Made by a program: the position numbers and the translations under genes. Under the pieces are notes generated by a model. That model did not search any database, was not told where the DNA came from, and was given only the letters and a program-made list of their open reading frames with translations. 30,440 nt of DNA. Source: Natrialbaceae archaeon Tc-Br11_E2g1. Lineage in GTDB: Archaea > Halobacteriota > Halobacteria > Halobacteriales > Natrialbaceae. Within the stretch, counting starts at the first letter, position 1; each line of letters opens with the position of its first letter. The stretch covers positions 1 to 30,440 of the forward strand of contig LKNC01000001.1 in the NCBI GenBank assembly GCA_001564255.1. Reading direction: 5' to 3'. Shown here piece after piece: positions 1-8,811 of this stretch.

Positions 1-1242
1 ACGGGCTGTACGGTCCACGTCGTCACCGACGCGACCGACGAGGAGGGCGCGGTCATCGAAGAGGAGGTAGACGCCGGCCCGATCGTCACCCAGGAGCCGA
101 TCCCGATCTACGAGGGCGACGATGAGGAGACGCTCAAAGACCGCGTGCTCTACCAGGGTGAGTTCCGTGCGTACCCACGAGCTGTCAAGTGGTTCGCAGA
201 GGGCACAGTCGAGGTCGACGAGGGGACTGGAAAAGTGACAGTCGAAGCCGACGTCGCCGACGAGGAAGGTGGCCTGCCCGCACGACGTGTGGTCTCGAGT
301 GACCGTCTCGATACGCTTCGCTACGGCGAGAATCCTCACCAGAACGCCGCCGTCTACGCAGACTACACCTGTGAGGAAGCGTCGGTCGTCCACGCCGACC
401 AGCTCAACGAGGGCGCGAAGGCGCTCTCTTACAACAACTACAACGACGCCGACGGCGCGCTCAACCTCATCAAGGAGTTCGACGAGCCCGCCGCCGCGGT
501 GATCAAACACACAAATCCCGCCGGCTGTGCGACCGCGGACACCCTCGCGGAAGCCTACGAGAAGGCCCTCTCGACGGACCCCATGAGCGCCTTCGGCGGC
601 ATCGTCTCGCTGAACCGCGAGTGTGACGCCGAGACGGCCGAAGCGATCACCGACTCGTTCAAGGAGGTCGTCGTCGCGCCGGGGTACACCCAGGAGGCAC
701 TCGAGGTCCTCTGTGAAAAGGACAACCTGCGCGTGCTCGACGTGGGTGAGTTGGGTGAGCGGACCGAACGCTTTACCGAGAAACCGATCGTCGGCGGCCG
801 ACTCGTCCAGGAACGCGACGACCAGTCGATCGACATGGAAGACCTCGAAGTTGTTACCGACCGCGAGCCCACTGAGGAACAACTCGAGACGATGGTCTTC
901 GCCTGGGGGACGCTCAAACACGTCAAATCCAACGGCATCCTCTTTGCCGACGGGACGGAGACCGTCGGCGTCGGCATGGGACAGGTCTCCCGCGTCGATG
1001 CCGTCAGGCTGGCAGCGATGAAAGCCGACGAACACGCCGAGGGCAAAGACGCCGAGGGTGCCGTGATGGCGTCGGACGCCTTCTTCCCGTTCCCGGACGG
1101 TATCGAGGAGGCTGCGAAGGCGGGTATCGAAGCCGTGGTCCAGCCCGGCGGCTCGGTCAACGACGACGACGTGATCGAGGCGGCGAACGAACACGACATC
1201 GCGATGGCCTTTACGGGCCAGCGGTCGTTCCGTCACGACTAG
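1..1242 (+). CDS. purNH: Fused GAR transformylase / AICAR transformylase (PurNH), 5' truncated by the window
   Basis: The reading frame is open from base 1, so the gene begins outside the window. The first ~60 residues match the C-terminal end of PurN-type glycinamide ribonucleotide formyltransferase (GCTVHVV, then EVDAGPIVTQ). From about nt 300 the protein is the AICAR transformylase half of PurH: LRYGENPHQ, LSYNNYNDADGAL, the catalytic Lys-His pair in IKHTNPAGCA (codons at 505 and 508), KSNGI, GVGMGQVSRVDAV and the terminal FTGQRSFRHD. Both halves use formyl-tetrahydrofolate, in steps 3 and 9 of purine synthesis. The IMP cyclohydrolase (MGS-like) domain of bacterial PurH is absent between the halves. 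This is the known haloarchaeal arrangement, where a separate PurO does that step, so it is not a deletion. The next gene starts 4 nt after the stop. Confidence 0.93.
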   Translation, partial: TGCTVHVVTDATDEEGAVIEEEVDAGPIVTQEPIPIYEGDDEETLKDRVLYQGEFRAYPRAVKWFAEGTVEVDEGTGKVTVEADVADEEGGLPARRVVSSDRLDTLRYGENPHQNAAVYADYTCEEASVVHADQLNEGAKALSYNNYNDADGALNLIKEFDEPAAAVIKHTNPAGCATADTLAEAYEKALSTDPMSAFGGIVSLNRECDAETAEAITDSFKEVVVAPGYTQEALEVLCEKDNLRVLDVGELGERTERFTEKPIVGGRLVQERDDQSIDMEDLEVVTDREPTEEQLETMVFAWGTLKHVKSNGILFADGTETVGVGMGQVSRVDAVRLAAMKADEHAEGKDAEGAVMASDAFFPFPDGIEEAAKAGIEAVVQPGGSVNDDDVIEAANEHDIAMAFTGQRSFRHD

Positions 1243-1246
1243 GCAC

Positions 1247-2317
1247 GTGATCGACGGGAACGGGACCGAGTTCGTCTTCGAACTCCGGGTCTGTCAGTGG
1301 GCCGAACGCGCCTGGCCCCCCGACGGCGACCTCGAGGGCCCGATCCTCGTCGCCCGGCAACTCGGGACGAACCGACGGCGCTGGGACACCATCGTCCTCG
1401 AGTGTGATCCGGAGGGACTCCGCCGACGGGCCAGGTTCGGCCTCGAGGCCCTCGACAGCGACCTCCTCGACGTGATCCCCCACGCACCCGCCGAGTGGAC
1501 CTACTACCGCGAGACGCTCCCCGACCCCGGCTACCCGTGGCGGTACGTCCGGGAGGCGATCCACGAGGCGAGCGATCGGGGGATCCTCGAGACCCGGAAA
1601 CGGGGTAATCGCATCGAGATCCGCCGCAAGTACGCCTACCCCGACTGGCTCCGCCGAATCGTCGCCATCGAGAACAAACCGGACCTCGAGGCGAGTGCCG
1701 CCCGCGTCCTCGGGGCACAACTCGAGTACGACGTCGCCTTGGGCCTCGCGGACGAGGTCTGGGTCGCGACGGAGCGGACGGGCGAGCGCGTCGAGCCGGC
1801 GCTTCTCGAGGACCTGCCCGTCGAGGCGGGGATCCTCGCCGTCGATCCCGTCGCCCTCGAGGCCGACGTGGCGTGGTATCCCCGATCGCTCGCGGTAGAC
1901 GGCCCGGGAACGAACATTGTAGAACGCCCCACAGGGGGCGAGAGGCGAGACGCCTCGGCGGCCAGGTTCGAGTACGTCGATCCCGGGGAGAAAGCCCGGA
2001 ACCGACTCGAGATCGCCGAGCGAGCCTACGAGCGTGGCTTTCGGTCGTTCCTCGAGACGATGCGTCCGGACTGTCGTCACTTCGAACTCCGCTCGGGTGG
2101 TGGCGGCGAGAACGGACTGGTCCCGTACTGTCAGAGCAAAGGGGAGTGTCAGACGGCAGCCGCGTGTTCGGGCTCCTGTCCGGAGTTCGAGCCCGAACCG
2201 CCCGCCTGGCGGACGAAGGGGTGGCCACTCGAGGGCGGACCCGGGAAGACGTGTCGGCGAGTGCTCGAGGCCCGGCGGCGACGACATCGTCCCGGACTGT
2301 ATTTCACTGGTGAGTGA
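1247..2317 (+). CDS. Haloarchaeal uncharacterised protein (DUF5787-like) with PD-(D/E)XK nuclease-like motif
   Basis: The protein has 356 aa with a GTG start 4 nt after purNH, so it is probably co-transcribed with it. I recall the family as DUF5787, from memory and unverified; no function is assigned to it. Seen directly: YPDW (P132, D133) followed by a hydrophobic stretch and E142-N-K144. This fits the PD-x(n)-E-x-K core of PD-(D/E)XK nucleases. It is followed by QLEY (158-161), reminiscent of the Q-x-x-x-Y motif of RecB/Cas4-type nucleases, and by LADEVWVAT. The C-terminal third is cysteine rich (C276, C295, C301, C307, C311, C336), which could bind zinc or an Fe-S cluster as in Cas4/AddB. 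The nuclease reading is my inference from motifs. The region near residues 90-130 looks like a winged-helix stretch. Confidence 0.8.
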   Translation: MIDGNGTEFVFELRVCQWAERAWPPDGDLEGPILVARQLGTNRRRWDTIVLECDPEGLRRRARFGLEALDSDLLDVIPHAPAEWTYYRETLPDPGYPWRYVREAIHEASDRGILETRKRGNRIEIRRKYAYPDWLRRIVAIENKPDLEASAARVLGAQLEYDVALGLADEVWVATERTGERVEPALLEDLPVEAGILAVDPVALEADVAWYPRSLAVDGPGTNIVERPTGGERRDASAARFEYVDPGEKARNRLEIAERAYERGFRSFLETMRPDCRHFELRSGGGGENGLVPYCQSKGECQTAAACSGSCPEFEPEPPAWRTKGWPLEGGPGKTCRRVLEARRRRHRPGLYFTGE

Positions 2318-2420
2318 CAGAGGGCCGCGGGGAACCGGACGGCGTCCGGTGACGAGTGGCCCGGACACATCGGTCCCAATACCGGCGGCGAAAACCCCCG
2401 CGAGTTGTCGCCCGTCGGTA

Positions 2421-2921
2421 TCAGTCCGTCGTCGAAACCTCGAGGTCGTCACTCGAGACGGCGAGCCGGAAGGTGGGAACGGTTCGGTACTCGACGTCGA
2501 CGACGTCCTTTCGGCGCAGGCTCTGGAGGCCCGACCGGACGTCGTCGGTCGAGGGATCGATATCGTACGCGTCCCGGAGGTCGTGGAGGACGGAGACCAC
2601 GCTTTGAGAGCGTTCGTCGGGTTCGGCGAGCACGTCGATGATCCGGGCCTGAAGCTCGGGCACTCGGACGCGAGAGGGCGGCCCCTCGTCTTCGGTGATC
2701 TCGACGCCGGGTTCGACGTCGACCAGTTCGGCCGCCTCGGCGGTCGCCCGGATCAGGCTGTTGTCATCGCGGAAGTAGTACTCCCCGAGTTCGTTCTCTA
2801 AGTACTGGTGGACCTCGCTACCGCTCTCTACCCCCCAGCGGTCCTGGAGTTCGGCGTTTTTCGTCGGCTGCAGTTCTACGACGTCGGCCAACCGTTCTTT
2901 CGCCTCCTCGGAGAGCGCCAT
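2421..2921 (-). CDS. Small haloarchaeal winged-helix-type protein (DUF5797-like)
   Basis: Acidic protein of 166 aa beginning MALSEEAKERL. The reading frame also allows an ATG three codons earlier (2930). I chose 2921 because a TATA-like AAAAATAC (2944-2951) is centred about 26 nt upstream of it, the usual distance for haloarchaeal leaderless transcripts. The N-terminal 50 residues (LADVVELQPTKNAELQDRW, then EVHQYLENEL) and the segment near 90-145 each look like helix-turn-helix/winged-helix units. The middle segment (ARIIDVLAEP, VVSVLHDLRDAY, VRSGLQSLRRKDVV) fits a DNA-binding fold. I recall this family as DUF5797, unverified. No target or function is known to me. It is convergent with the preceding gene, with ~100 nt between them. 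Confidence 0.8.
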   Translation of the reverse strand: MALSEEAKERLADVVELQPTKNAELQDRWGVESGSEVHQYLENELGEYYFRDDNSLIRATAEAAELVDVEPGVEITEDEGPPSRVRVPELQARIIDVLAEPDERSQSVVSVLHDLRDAYDIDPSTDDVRSGLQSLRRKDVVDVEYRTVPTFRLAVSSDDLEVSTTD

Positions 2922-2943
2922 CGTCGCCATCTACGCCCAACCC

Positions 2944-2951
2944 GTATTTTT
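2944..2951 (-). promoter_or_regulatory. TATA box for the 2421-2921 gene
   Basis: Minus-strand AAAAATAC is centred ~26 nt upstream of the ATG at 2921. It supports a leaderless transcript and the shorter start. Confidence 0.5.
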
Positions 2952-2986
2952 GCGTTGCGTCCTCTCTCGAAGTCGCGGCTTCGTCC

Positions 2987-3712
2987 TCAGTCAGCCATCG
3001 GCCCGTCGACAGCCACCTCGAGTGTGAACGCCCGGTCTTCGGGCGCGTCCGGGTCGAGGTATCCGATCGCGAACCCGGAGTAGGCCGTCCCGGCCTCGAG
3101 TTCGACGTCGAAACTGGCGACGGCCTCCTCCGTGCCGGCCGGCCGGACGTCGAGGGTGTACGCCCCGGCCGGCACCGCGACGTAGTCGGTCGCCTCCCCG
3201 AAGGCGACGTCCCCGAACAGCACCTCGCCGTCGGCTGCGACGTCGACCGCCGGCGCGTCGGGCGAGGCGTGGACGAGCCGGACCAGCGCCGACCCCGCGT
3301 CGACGAGCACGAGCGGTTCGAACGTCGACGCCTCGAGTTCGCCGATGGCGGCGATCGTGTAAAACGCCGATCCGACCGTGACCTCGTCCTCGAAGGCGAC
3401 CGTTTCGGGATCGCCGGCGGCGGTGATCGTCACGGTGTAGGTACCGGGGTCGATCTCGAGGTACGGCGTCACATCGCCGTAGCCGAGCTCCGAGATCACC
3501 AGGTCACCGTCGACGTAGACGTCGACCGCCGGCGCGTCGGGTGAGAAGTGGGCGGCCCGAACGGCGGCACCCGGTGGTTCCTCTTTCGGTTCGTCCTTTG
3601 GCTCTCGCTCGTCGTCGTCGTACTCCCCGTGAGCGAACACCGCACCACCCATCGCGGCGAGCCCACCAGCGCCTGCCAGTGCCTGGATCGTCCTTCGTCG
3701 TGATACCGTCAT
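2987..3712 (-). CDS. Secreted protein with two DUF4397 repeats
   Basis: 241 aa. The N-terminus carries a twin-arginine signal (SRRRTIQ followed by an Ala/Gly-rich hydrophobic stretch ending GGAVFA), so export of a folded protein by Tat is expected. A short charged linker follows (residues ~28-47, rich in D, E, K and P). Two DUF4397 units follow, at about 48-135 and 140-230. Each opens with the same signature: R-A-A-H-F-SPDAPAVDVY in the first and R-L-V-H-A-SPDAPAVDVA in the second. Each ends in a Tyr/Thr-rich beta hairpin. DUF4397 is a beta-sandwich domain of cell-surface proteins with no defined substrate. There is no lipobox and no C-terminal membrane anchor, so the protein should be released or loosely wall-associated. 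No clear TATA is placed at the canonical distance. Confidence 0.85.
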   Translation of the reverse strand: MTVSRRRTIQALAGAGGLAAMGGAVFAHGEYDDDEREPKDEPKEEPPGAAVRAAHFSPDAPAVDVYVDGDLVISELGYGDVTPYLEIDPGTYTVTITAAGDPETVAFEDEVTVGSAFYTIAAIGELEASTFEPLVLVDAGSALVRLVHASPDAPAVDVAADGEVLFGDVAFGEATDYVAVPAGAYTLDVRPAGTEEAVASFDVELEAGTAYSGFAIGYLDPDAPEDRAFTLEVAVDGPMAD

Positions 3713-3888
3713 GGTACGTCAGGGATGGGGAAGTCCCGGATCAAAAACCCGGTAGTCAGTGGATGAGACAGTCTCCGTGTTCTCAACACGTACTCACGGA
3801 CAGGGATCACGTACCCTCGGGAAACCATCACGTACGGAAAACGATCGGTTCCGTCGCGAACGTACCCGGCGGGCAGACGGCCAGGGGT

Positions 3889-4611
3889 CTAGGCGGTAAC
3901 GCCCAGGTACGTATCGAGTATCTCCTCGTCCGCCTCGAGTTCCGCCGAGGTCCCTTCCCAAACGATTTCGCCCTGGTTGATCACGTAGTTGCGGTCGGCG
4001 AGGGCGAGTCCGACGTGGACGTTCTGTTCGACGAGAAGTACTGTGATTCCGCGGTCGTTGAGTTCCTCGATGATGTCCATCACGTCCTGGACGATGTAGG
4101 GGGCGAGTCCCTCTGTGGGCTCATCGAGCAAGATGACGTCGGCACCGCCGACGAGCGCCCGGGCGATCGACAGCATCTGCTGTTCGCCGCCAGAGAGCGA
4201 CGACCCGTGGTTTTCGGTCCGGTCCTGGAGGTTCTCGAACATGCCGAGTGCCTCCTCGATCGACATCGCGTCGGCGTCGTCTCCACCGCCAATGTGAGCG
4301 ATCTCCAGGTTTTCCATGACGGTGAGCTCGGGGAAGATCCGGCGTTCCTCGGGGACGAACGAGATTCCACGCTGGACGGTCTCGGTGGCGTCGACCTCTG
4401 AGACGTCTTCGCCGCGATAGCCGACGGTGCCGGCGGTCGGCTGGATGATGCCCATAATCGTCCGCAGGGTGGTCGTCTTTCCGGCCCCGTTGCGGCCGAC
4501 CAGTGAGACGATTTCGCCCTCGTGGATCTCGAGTGACAGGTCGTGGAGGACCTTCGTCTCGCCGTATCCAGCGTTGACACCGTCGACGGTGAGGAGTGGG
4601 TCGGCGCTCAT
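3889..4611 (-). CDS. livF: ABC transporter ATP-binding protein, LivF type
   Basis: 240 aa cytoplasmic ATPase, normal length for LivF. Walker A is GRNGAGKTT, the signature is LSGGEQQ, and Walker B is VILLDEPTEGLAP, followed by the switch region LLVEQNV, whose EQN is characteristic of LivF. It pairs with LivG to power import through the fused permease of this operon. The start overlaps the livG stop by 4 nt (ATGA), so translation is probably coupled. It is the last gene of the minus-strand operon livJ-livHM-livG-livF. The substrate is most likely branched-chain amino acids, but the HAAT family also carries other amino acids, amides and aromatic acids, so this is family-level inference. Confidence 0.93.
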   Translation of the reverse strand: MSADPLLTVDGVNAGYGETKVLHDLSLEIHEGEIVSLVGRNGAGKTTTLRTIMGIIQPTAGTVGYRGEDVSEVDATETVQRGISFVPEERRIFPELTVMENLEIAHIGGGDDADAMSIEEALGMFENLQDRTENHGSSLSGGEQQMLSIARALVGGADVILLDEPTEGLAPYIVQDVMDIIEELNDRGITVLLVEQNVHVGLALADRNYVINQGEIVWEGTSAELEADEEILDTYLGVTA

Positions 4612-5408
4612 TCGACCATCCCCCCGAGGTAGGCGTCCTGGACCGCCTGGTTGTTCGCGACCTCCTCGGGCGTTCCCTCCGCGAGGATTTCGCCGCGGTT
4701 CAACACGGTAATGTTGTCGGAAAGTTCCATCACGAGTTCGATGTCGTGTTCGATAAGCATCAGTGTCTGATCGACCAACACGTCTTCGATCAGATCGATC
4801 GTTCCCTGTGTCTCTTCGACGCTCATTCCGGCCGTCGGCTCGTCGAACAACACGAGGTCGGGGTCGGTCGCCAGCACGACGCCGATCTCGAGACGCCGCC
4901 GGTCACCGTAGGCGAGCACGTCCGCTTCCTCCTCCGCGATGTCGTCGAGGCCGACGCGCTCGAGGATTCGGTCGGTTCGCTCGTTCATCCGCTCGTACTT
5001 GTCGGTGGTCTTGAACAACGACTCGACGATGTTGTACTCGTCTCGGTGGACCGACTGTGCGGCGAGGCGAACGTTCTCTCGAACTGAGAGGCCGCCGAAT
5101 ACGTTCGATATCTGGAACGAACGGCCGATGCCACGGCGGACACGCTGTTGGGGCGAGAGGCCGGTGATGTCCTCACCGTCGAAGTAGATCGTCCCGTCGG
5201 TGACGGGAAGCGCCCCGGAGATGAGGTTGAACAGCGTGGTCTTGCCCGCGCCGTTCGGCCCGATGATGCTCCGGAACTCCCCCCGTTCGATCTCGAGGTC
5301 GACGTGGTCGGTCGCGGTGAACTCGCCGAACTTCCTGACGAGACCGTCGGTCCGGAGGATCGTGTCACCGGCGGCGACCGGTTCGCGCTCTTGGGCTTCC
5401 ATAGACAT
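4608..5408 (-). CDS. livG: ABC transporter ATP-binding protein, LivG type
   Basis: 266 aa. Walker A is GPNGAGKTTLFNLISG and the LivG-type signature is LAYGDRRRLEI, in place of LSGGQ. Walker B is LVLFDEPTAGMS, followed by LIEHDIELVM, where the H-loop EHD is typical of LivG. Its start shares one base with the stop of the permease gene (TAATG) and its 3' end overlaps livF by 4 nt, so the three genes form a tightly coupled operon. The first ~14 residues are a short extension before the ABC domain. Confidence 0.93.
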   Translation of the reverse strand: MSMEAQEREPVAAGDTILRTDGLVRKFGEFTATDHVDLEIERGEFRSIIGPNGAGKTTLFNLISGALPVTDGTIYFDGEDITGLSPQQRVRRGIGRSFQISNVFGGLSVRENVRLAAQSVHRDEYNIVESLFKTTDKYERMNERTDRILERVGLDDIAEEEADVLAYGDRRRLEIGVVLATDPDLVLFDEPTAGMSVEETQGTIDLIEDVLVDQTLMLIEHDIELVMELSDNITVLNRGEILAEGTPEEVANNQAVQDAYLGGMVE

Positions 5409-7411
5409 TAGTCACCTCCCCCCGTGCTTGAATCCTCTGGGGCTGGTTCCGTCTGTGGGCCGGGGCCGGGGCCACCCGGAAGGTACGGTGCGAGCAGTTC
5501 GGGCACCGAGACCAGTCCCCTGGGCAGGAAGATCACGAACAGGACGAAGATCGACCCGAGCACGAGTCGCCAGCGGTCGGTGTAGCCGGTGAGGACGTGC
5601 TCTAAGCTGAAGAACGTGAACGAGCCGATGATCGGGCCGTAGAGCGTGCCCATGCCACCGAGGATGACCATCACGATGACCTCACCGGAGACCATCCACT
5701 CGGCGTTGTCGGGGAACACTCGTCCCGTAAACAGGGTGTAGAGTCCGCCCGACAGGCCGGCGAGTGCACCACTGATGACGAACGCCCGGCGCTTGTAGAC
5801 GACCGTGTCGTAGCCGAGGAACGTCGCTCGCTGTTCGTTCTCGCGGATGGACTTGAGCACGGAACCGAACGGCGACTGCAACATCCTACGGGTGAGCAGG
5901 AAGCCGACGACCAGCGCGGCCAGTGCGACGTAGTAGAACAGCAACTGGCCGGTGAGAACCGTCGTACCGACGAAGATACCGATCGAGTCGAGATCGACGC
6001 CGATCCCGGCGATCCCGTAGAATGGATCGAGTCCGAAGATCCCCTCCGAACCACCGGTGACCTCGCGCTCTTCACCGAATAGCTCGATCGTATCGAGGCG
6101 GTATATCGCGTTGTAGAACAGTTCGGCGAACGCGAGGGTGATCATCGCGAAGTAAACGCCGGCGACCCTGATCGAGAGGAAGCCAACGAACCATGCGATG
6201 GCCGCGGAGATCACGATCGCGAGCGCGACGGCGACGATCACGGACTGAGTCACGTCCTGGATGGTGATCGCGACCACGTACGCGCCGAGCCCGTAGAACA
6301 GCGCGTGACCGAGCGAGACCAGTCCGGTGTAGCCCATAATGAAGTCGAGACTGAGCGCGAACAGCCCCCAGATCAGGATTTCGATCATGAGCGTGACGAT
6401 GAACGTCGAGTACAGCGTCCCTGCACCTAACGGGACCAACGCGAGCAGGAGTATCATCGCGAGTCCCAAGCGGTTTCGCGTCTGTGGATCGAGGAACCCG
6501 CCACGGGACCCGGTGAGCAGATCCCCGCTCTCGTCTTCGGGCGCTTCGGTCCCGAACAGTCCCTGTGGGCGGATCAGGAGGATACCGATCATCAACAGGA
6601 AAATCACCATGCCCTCGAGAAACGGGAAGTACGGCCGCAGGATCGATTCCTGCAGGATGCCGACGAGCAGCCCGCCGGCGACCGCGCCCTTGAAGCTCCC
6701 CAGCCCGCCGAGGACGACGATGACGAACGCCGGGATGATGACGGACATCCCCATCTCGGGGTTGACCTGTCGGGTGCCGGCGAGGATAATGCCGGCGAAC
6801 GCCGCCAGCGCTGCACCCATACCGAACACGAGCGAGTAGTATCGGTCGATGTTGATCCCGAGGTTTCGGACCATCTGGCGATCCTGGGAACCGGCACGGA
6901 TGATGAGACCGTATCGCGTGTACTCGAGTGATGCCCAGACACCGAACGCCATCAGACTACCGGCGACGATGATGAATACGTTGTACACGCCCACGCCGAG
7001 TCCGAGCACGGAGACGGTGCCGCTGATGACGTCAGGTCGGGCCAGGCTCGAGGCACCGGGCCCCCATATCAGGTATATGAGGTCGTTTATCACCAGTACG
7101 AGTCCGAACGTCAACAGGATGTGATAGAGCGGGTTCCGCCCGTACAGCGGCTGGACGGTGTATCGTTCGATCGCCACACCGATGACGCCGACGATCAACG
7201 GTGCGACGATCAATGCGGCGAAAAACGCCGTCCCACCGAAGGGTGCGATCAGTGCCAGTGCGAAGTACGCACCGAGAGCGAACAGTTCACCGTGGGCGAA
7301 GTTGATGACGTGCATCACGCCGAAGATAACCGACAGTCCCGCGGCGAGCAATACGTATACGACGCCGAGCGTTAGCCCGTCCAATAGCTGTTGTATAACT
7401 CCAGCAACCAT
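5408..7411 (-). CDS. livHM: Fused LivH-LivM branched-chain amino acid-type permease
   Basis: 667 aa, about the sum of LivH (~290) and LivM (~320). Residues 1-~290 carry LivH hallmarks (VIFGVMHVINFAHGELFALG and a long run of membrane helices ending ILLIRPQGLFGTEAPE). Residues ~290-315 form a hydrophilic acidic linker. The remainder is LivM, with GYTGLVSLGHALFYGLGAYVV and a conserved cytoplasmic loop near RENEQRATFLGYD, followed by an acidic Gly/Pro-rich C-terminal tail. No stop, start or frame break separates the halves, so this is a genuine fusion and not a frameshift. Both half-permeases of the heterodimeric channel are therefore made in one chain. The stop overlaps the livG start. A 22-nt gap separates it from the upstream binding-protein gene. 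Confidence 0.92.
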   Translation of the reverse strand: MVAGVIQQLLDGLTLGVVYVLLAAGLSVIFGVMHVINFAHGELFALGAYFALALIAPFGGTAFFAALIVAPLIVGVIGVAIERYTVQPLYGRNPLYHILLTFGLVLVINDLIYLIWGPGASSLARPDVISGTVSVLGLGVGVYNVFIIVAGSLMAFGVWASLEYTRYGLIIRAGSQDRQMVRNLGINIDRYYSLVFGMGAALAAFAGIILAGTRQVNPEMGMSVIIPAFVIVVLGGLGSFKGAVAGGLLVGILQESILRPYFPFLEGMVIFLLMIGILLIRPQGLFGTEAPEDESGDLLTGSRGGFLDPQTRNRLGLAMILLLALVPLGAGTLYSTFIVTLMIEILIWGLFALSLDFIMGYTGLVSLGHALFYGLGAYVVAITIQDVTQSVIVAVALAIVISAAIAWFVGFLSIRVAGVYFAMITLAFAELFYNAIYRLDTIELFGEEREVTGGSEGIFGLDPFYGIAGIGVDLDSIGIFVGTTVLTGQLLFYYVALAALVVGFLLTRRMLQSPFGSVLKSIRENEQRATFLGYDTVVYKRRAFVISGALAGLSGGLYTLFTGRVFPDNAEWMVSGEVIVMVILGGMGTLYGPIIGSFTFFSLEHVLTGYTDRWRLVLGSIFVLFVIFLPRGLVSVPELLAPYLPGGPGPGPQTEPAPEDSSTGGGD

Positions 7412-7433
7412 ATTTTTGAGAGAGTGTTATCGA

Positions 7434-8708
7434 TTACCGATCGCAGCCGGTGTCCTCACAGTCCGGGATGGCCTCCTGCCCGTCGAGTTCCATGAGGTCG
7501 AAGGTGACTTCGGTGACGTCACCGCCGTCCTCGGGCTCGACGAGTTCACCCATCCAGACCGGATTCTCTGCCTGTCCGTCACACTCGCGAAAGCGGTTCG
7601 TCCCGAAGATCGTCTCGTGCTCGAGGTCGTTGAGCGTGTCCTTGACGACGTCCGGGTCCCGGGAACCGGCTTCCTGAATACCGGTTGCGACCATTCGGAT
7701 CGACTCGAAGCCGACCCGGGAGAAGTTGTCCGGCAGTTCGTCGTGCATGTCCTCGTAGGCGTCGACGAACTCCTGGTTGTCGCCGGTCTCGAGTTCGTGT
7801 GAGTACCGCACGCCGGTGTAGGTGCCGACGGCCTGGAGGCCAGCACCACCGCGAACGGGCGTGAACGAGCCCGTCGTCGTGACGATCGGGATGTCGTCTT
7901 GCAGGTCTCGTTCACCGGCCTGTTGCAGGAAGATCGCGAGGTCGGCACCCGTCATTCCGACGACGAGTGCGTCGGCGTCGTCGGCGTTGTTCTGAATCTG
8001 GGTGATGAACGCGTCGAAGTCGGTCGACCCCTCGTCTGAGGTAGTCTCGCCGACGTTCTCGTAGGAGTCACTGAGCGACTCCATCCGGGCTTCGAACTCG
8101 TCGCGAACCGACTCGCCGTAGACGTAGTCGGCGTAGTGGTAGAAGATCTGATCACCGAGCTCATCGTTGACCCACTGGGCCATCACTTCGGTCATCTGGG
8201 CGGTGTTCGTCTCGAACCGGAAGACGTACTCACTGCAGTTCGAGCCGGTGATCGAGATGTCGGCCGCCCCCGGCGTGTACACGACGCCGTTCGAATCGGC
8301 GACGTCAGCGACCGCTAGCGCCGCGGAACTGTTGATCGAGCCTGTGAGGAAGTCTGCCCCGTAGTCCTGGATCGCCTCCTCGGCCTCACGGGACGCCGCC
8401 GCCGCGCTCGTCTGGGTGTCGAACGTCTCGTACTCGAACTCGAAGTCGTACTCGTCGCTCTCGTTGACCCACTCGATGCCGACTTCGTTACCCTTGTGGC
8501 GTTCTTCACCGAGTTCGGCGAACTCCCCCGTGAACGGCTCGAGGATACCGAGCGTGACTGTATCGAAATCGTCCAGATCTTCGCCATTCCCGGCTTCACC
8601 TGGATCACCGACACAGCCAGCTAGGCCGGTTACGCCGGCTACGCTGCCTGCAGTCACTGCTTTGATAAACTGTCGTCTGCTCCCCTGGGTATTGCTATCC
8701 GGAGTCAC
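7434..8708 (-). CDS. livJ: ABC transporter substrate-binding lipoprotein, LivJ type
   Basis: 424 aa from the GTG at 8708 (MTPDSNTQGSRRQFIKAV). An in-frame GTG at 8744 would add 12 residues. I prefer 8708 because a TATA-like CTTTATCC (8731-8738) is centred ~26 nt upstream, but the AT-rich region holds other candidates. The signal is Tat type (SRRQFIK) with a lipobox (TGLAGC), so the protein is expected to be a lipid-anchored extracellular receptor. The mature part is a Peripla_BP_6 fold: VTLGILEPFTGEFAELGEE, EEAIQDYGADFLTGSINSS, HYADYVYGESVRDEF and DFDAFITQIQNNADDADALV. It is the first gene of the transporter operon. The ligand cannot be read from sequence. Confidence 0.9.
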   Translation of the reverse strand: MTPDSNTQGSRRQFIKAVTAGSVAGVTGLAGCVGDPGEAGNGEDLDDFDTVTLGILEPFTGEFAELGEERHKGNEVGIEWVNESDEYDFEFEYETFDTQTSAAAASREAEEAIQDYGADFLTGSINSSAALAVADVADSNGVVYTPGAADISITGSNCSEYVFRFETNTAQMTEVMAQWVNDELGDQIFYHYADYVYGESVRDEFEARMESLSDSYENVGETTSDEGSTDFDAFITQIQNNADDADALVVGMTGADLAIFLQQAGERDLQDDIPIVTTTGSFTPVRGGAGLQAVGTYTGVRYSHELETGDNQEFVDAYEDMHDELPDNFSRVGFESIRMVATGIQEAGSRDPDVVKDTLNDLEHETIFGTNRFRECDGQAENPVWMGELVEPEDGGDVTEVTFDLMELDGQEAIPDCEDTGCDR

Positions 8709-8730
8709 ACTCCCAACTATCTCCGATAAT

Positions 8731-8770
8731 GGATAAAGATTCACCCGTATTTATCCCGGTTTTATATTAT
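8731..8770 (-). promoter_or_regulatory. Promoter region of the liv operon
   Basis: On the minus strand there are three AT-rich TATA-like elements: ATAATATAAA (8761-8770), GATAAATAC (8746-8754) and CTTTATCC (8731-8738). The last is centred 26-27 nt before the GTG at 8708, and the first about 22 nt before the GTG at 8744. Which one is used decides the livJ start. Confidence 0.5.
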
Positions 8771-8811
8771 AGTGGGCGAACGATCGTTACATAGGGGCGA
8801 TGGACCTCTAC

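Noticed and set aside
1..1242. Missing IMP cyclohydrolase domain read as a deletion in PurH
   Set aside because: Haloarchaea normally use PurO for this step and carry a PurN-AICAR transformylase fusion, so the architecture is expected.
1211..2452. 413-codon minus-strand open frame opposite the nuclease-like gene
   Set aside because: It overlaps both neighbours and shows no recognisable domain; the plus-strand protein belongs to a haloarchaeal family.
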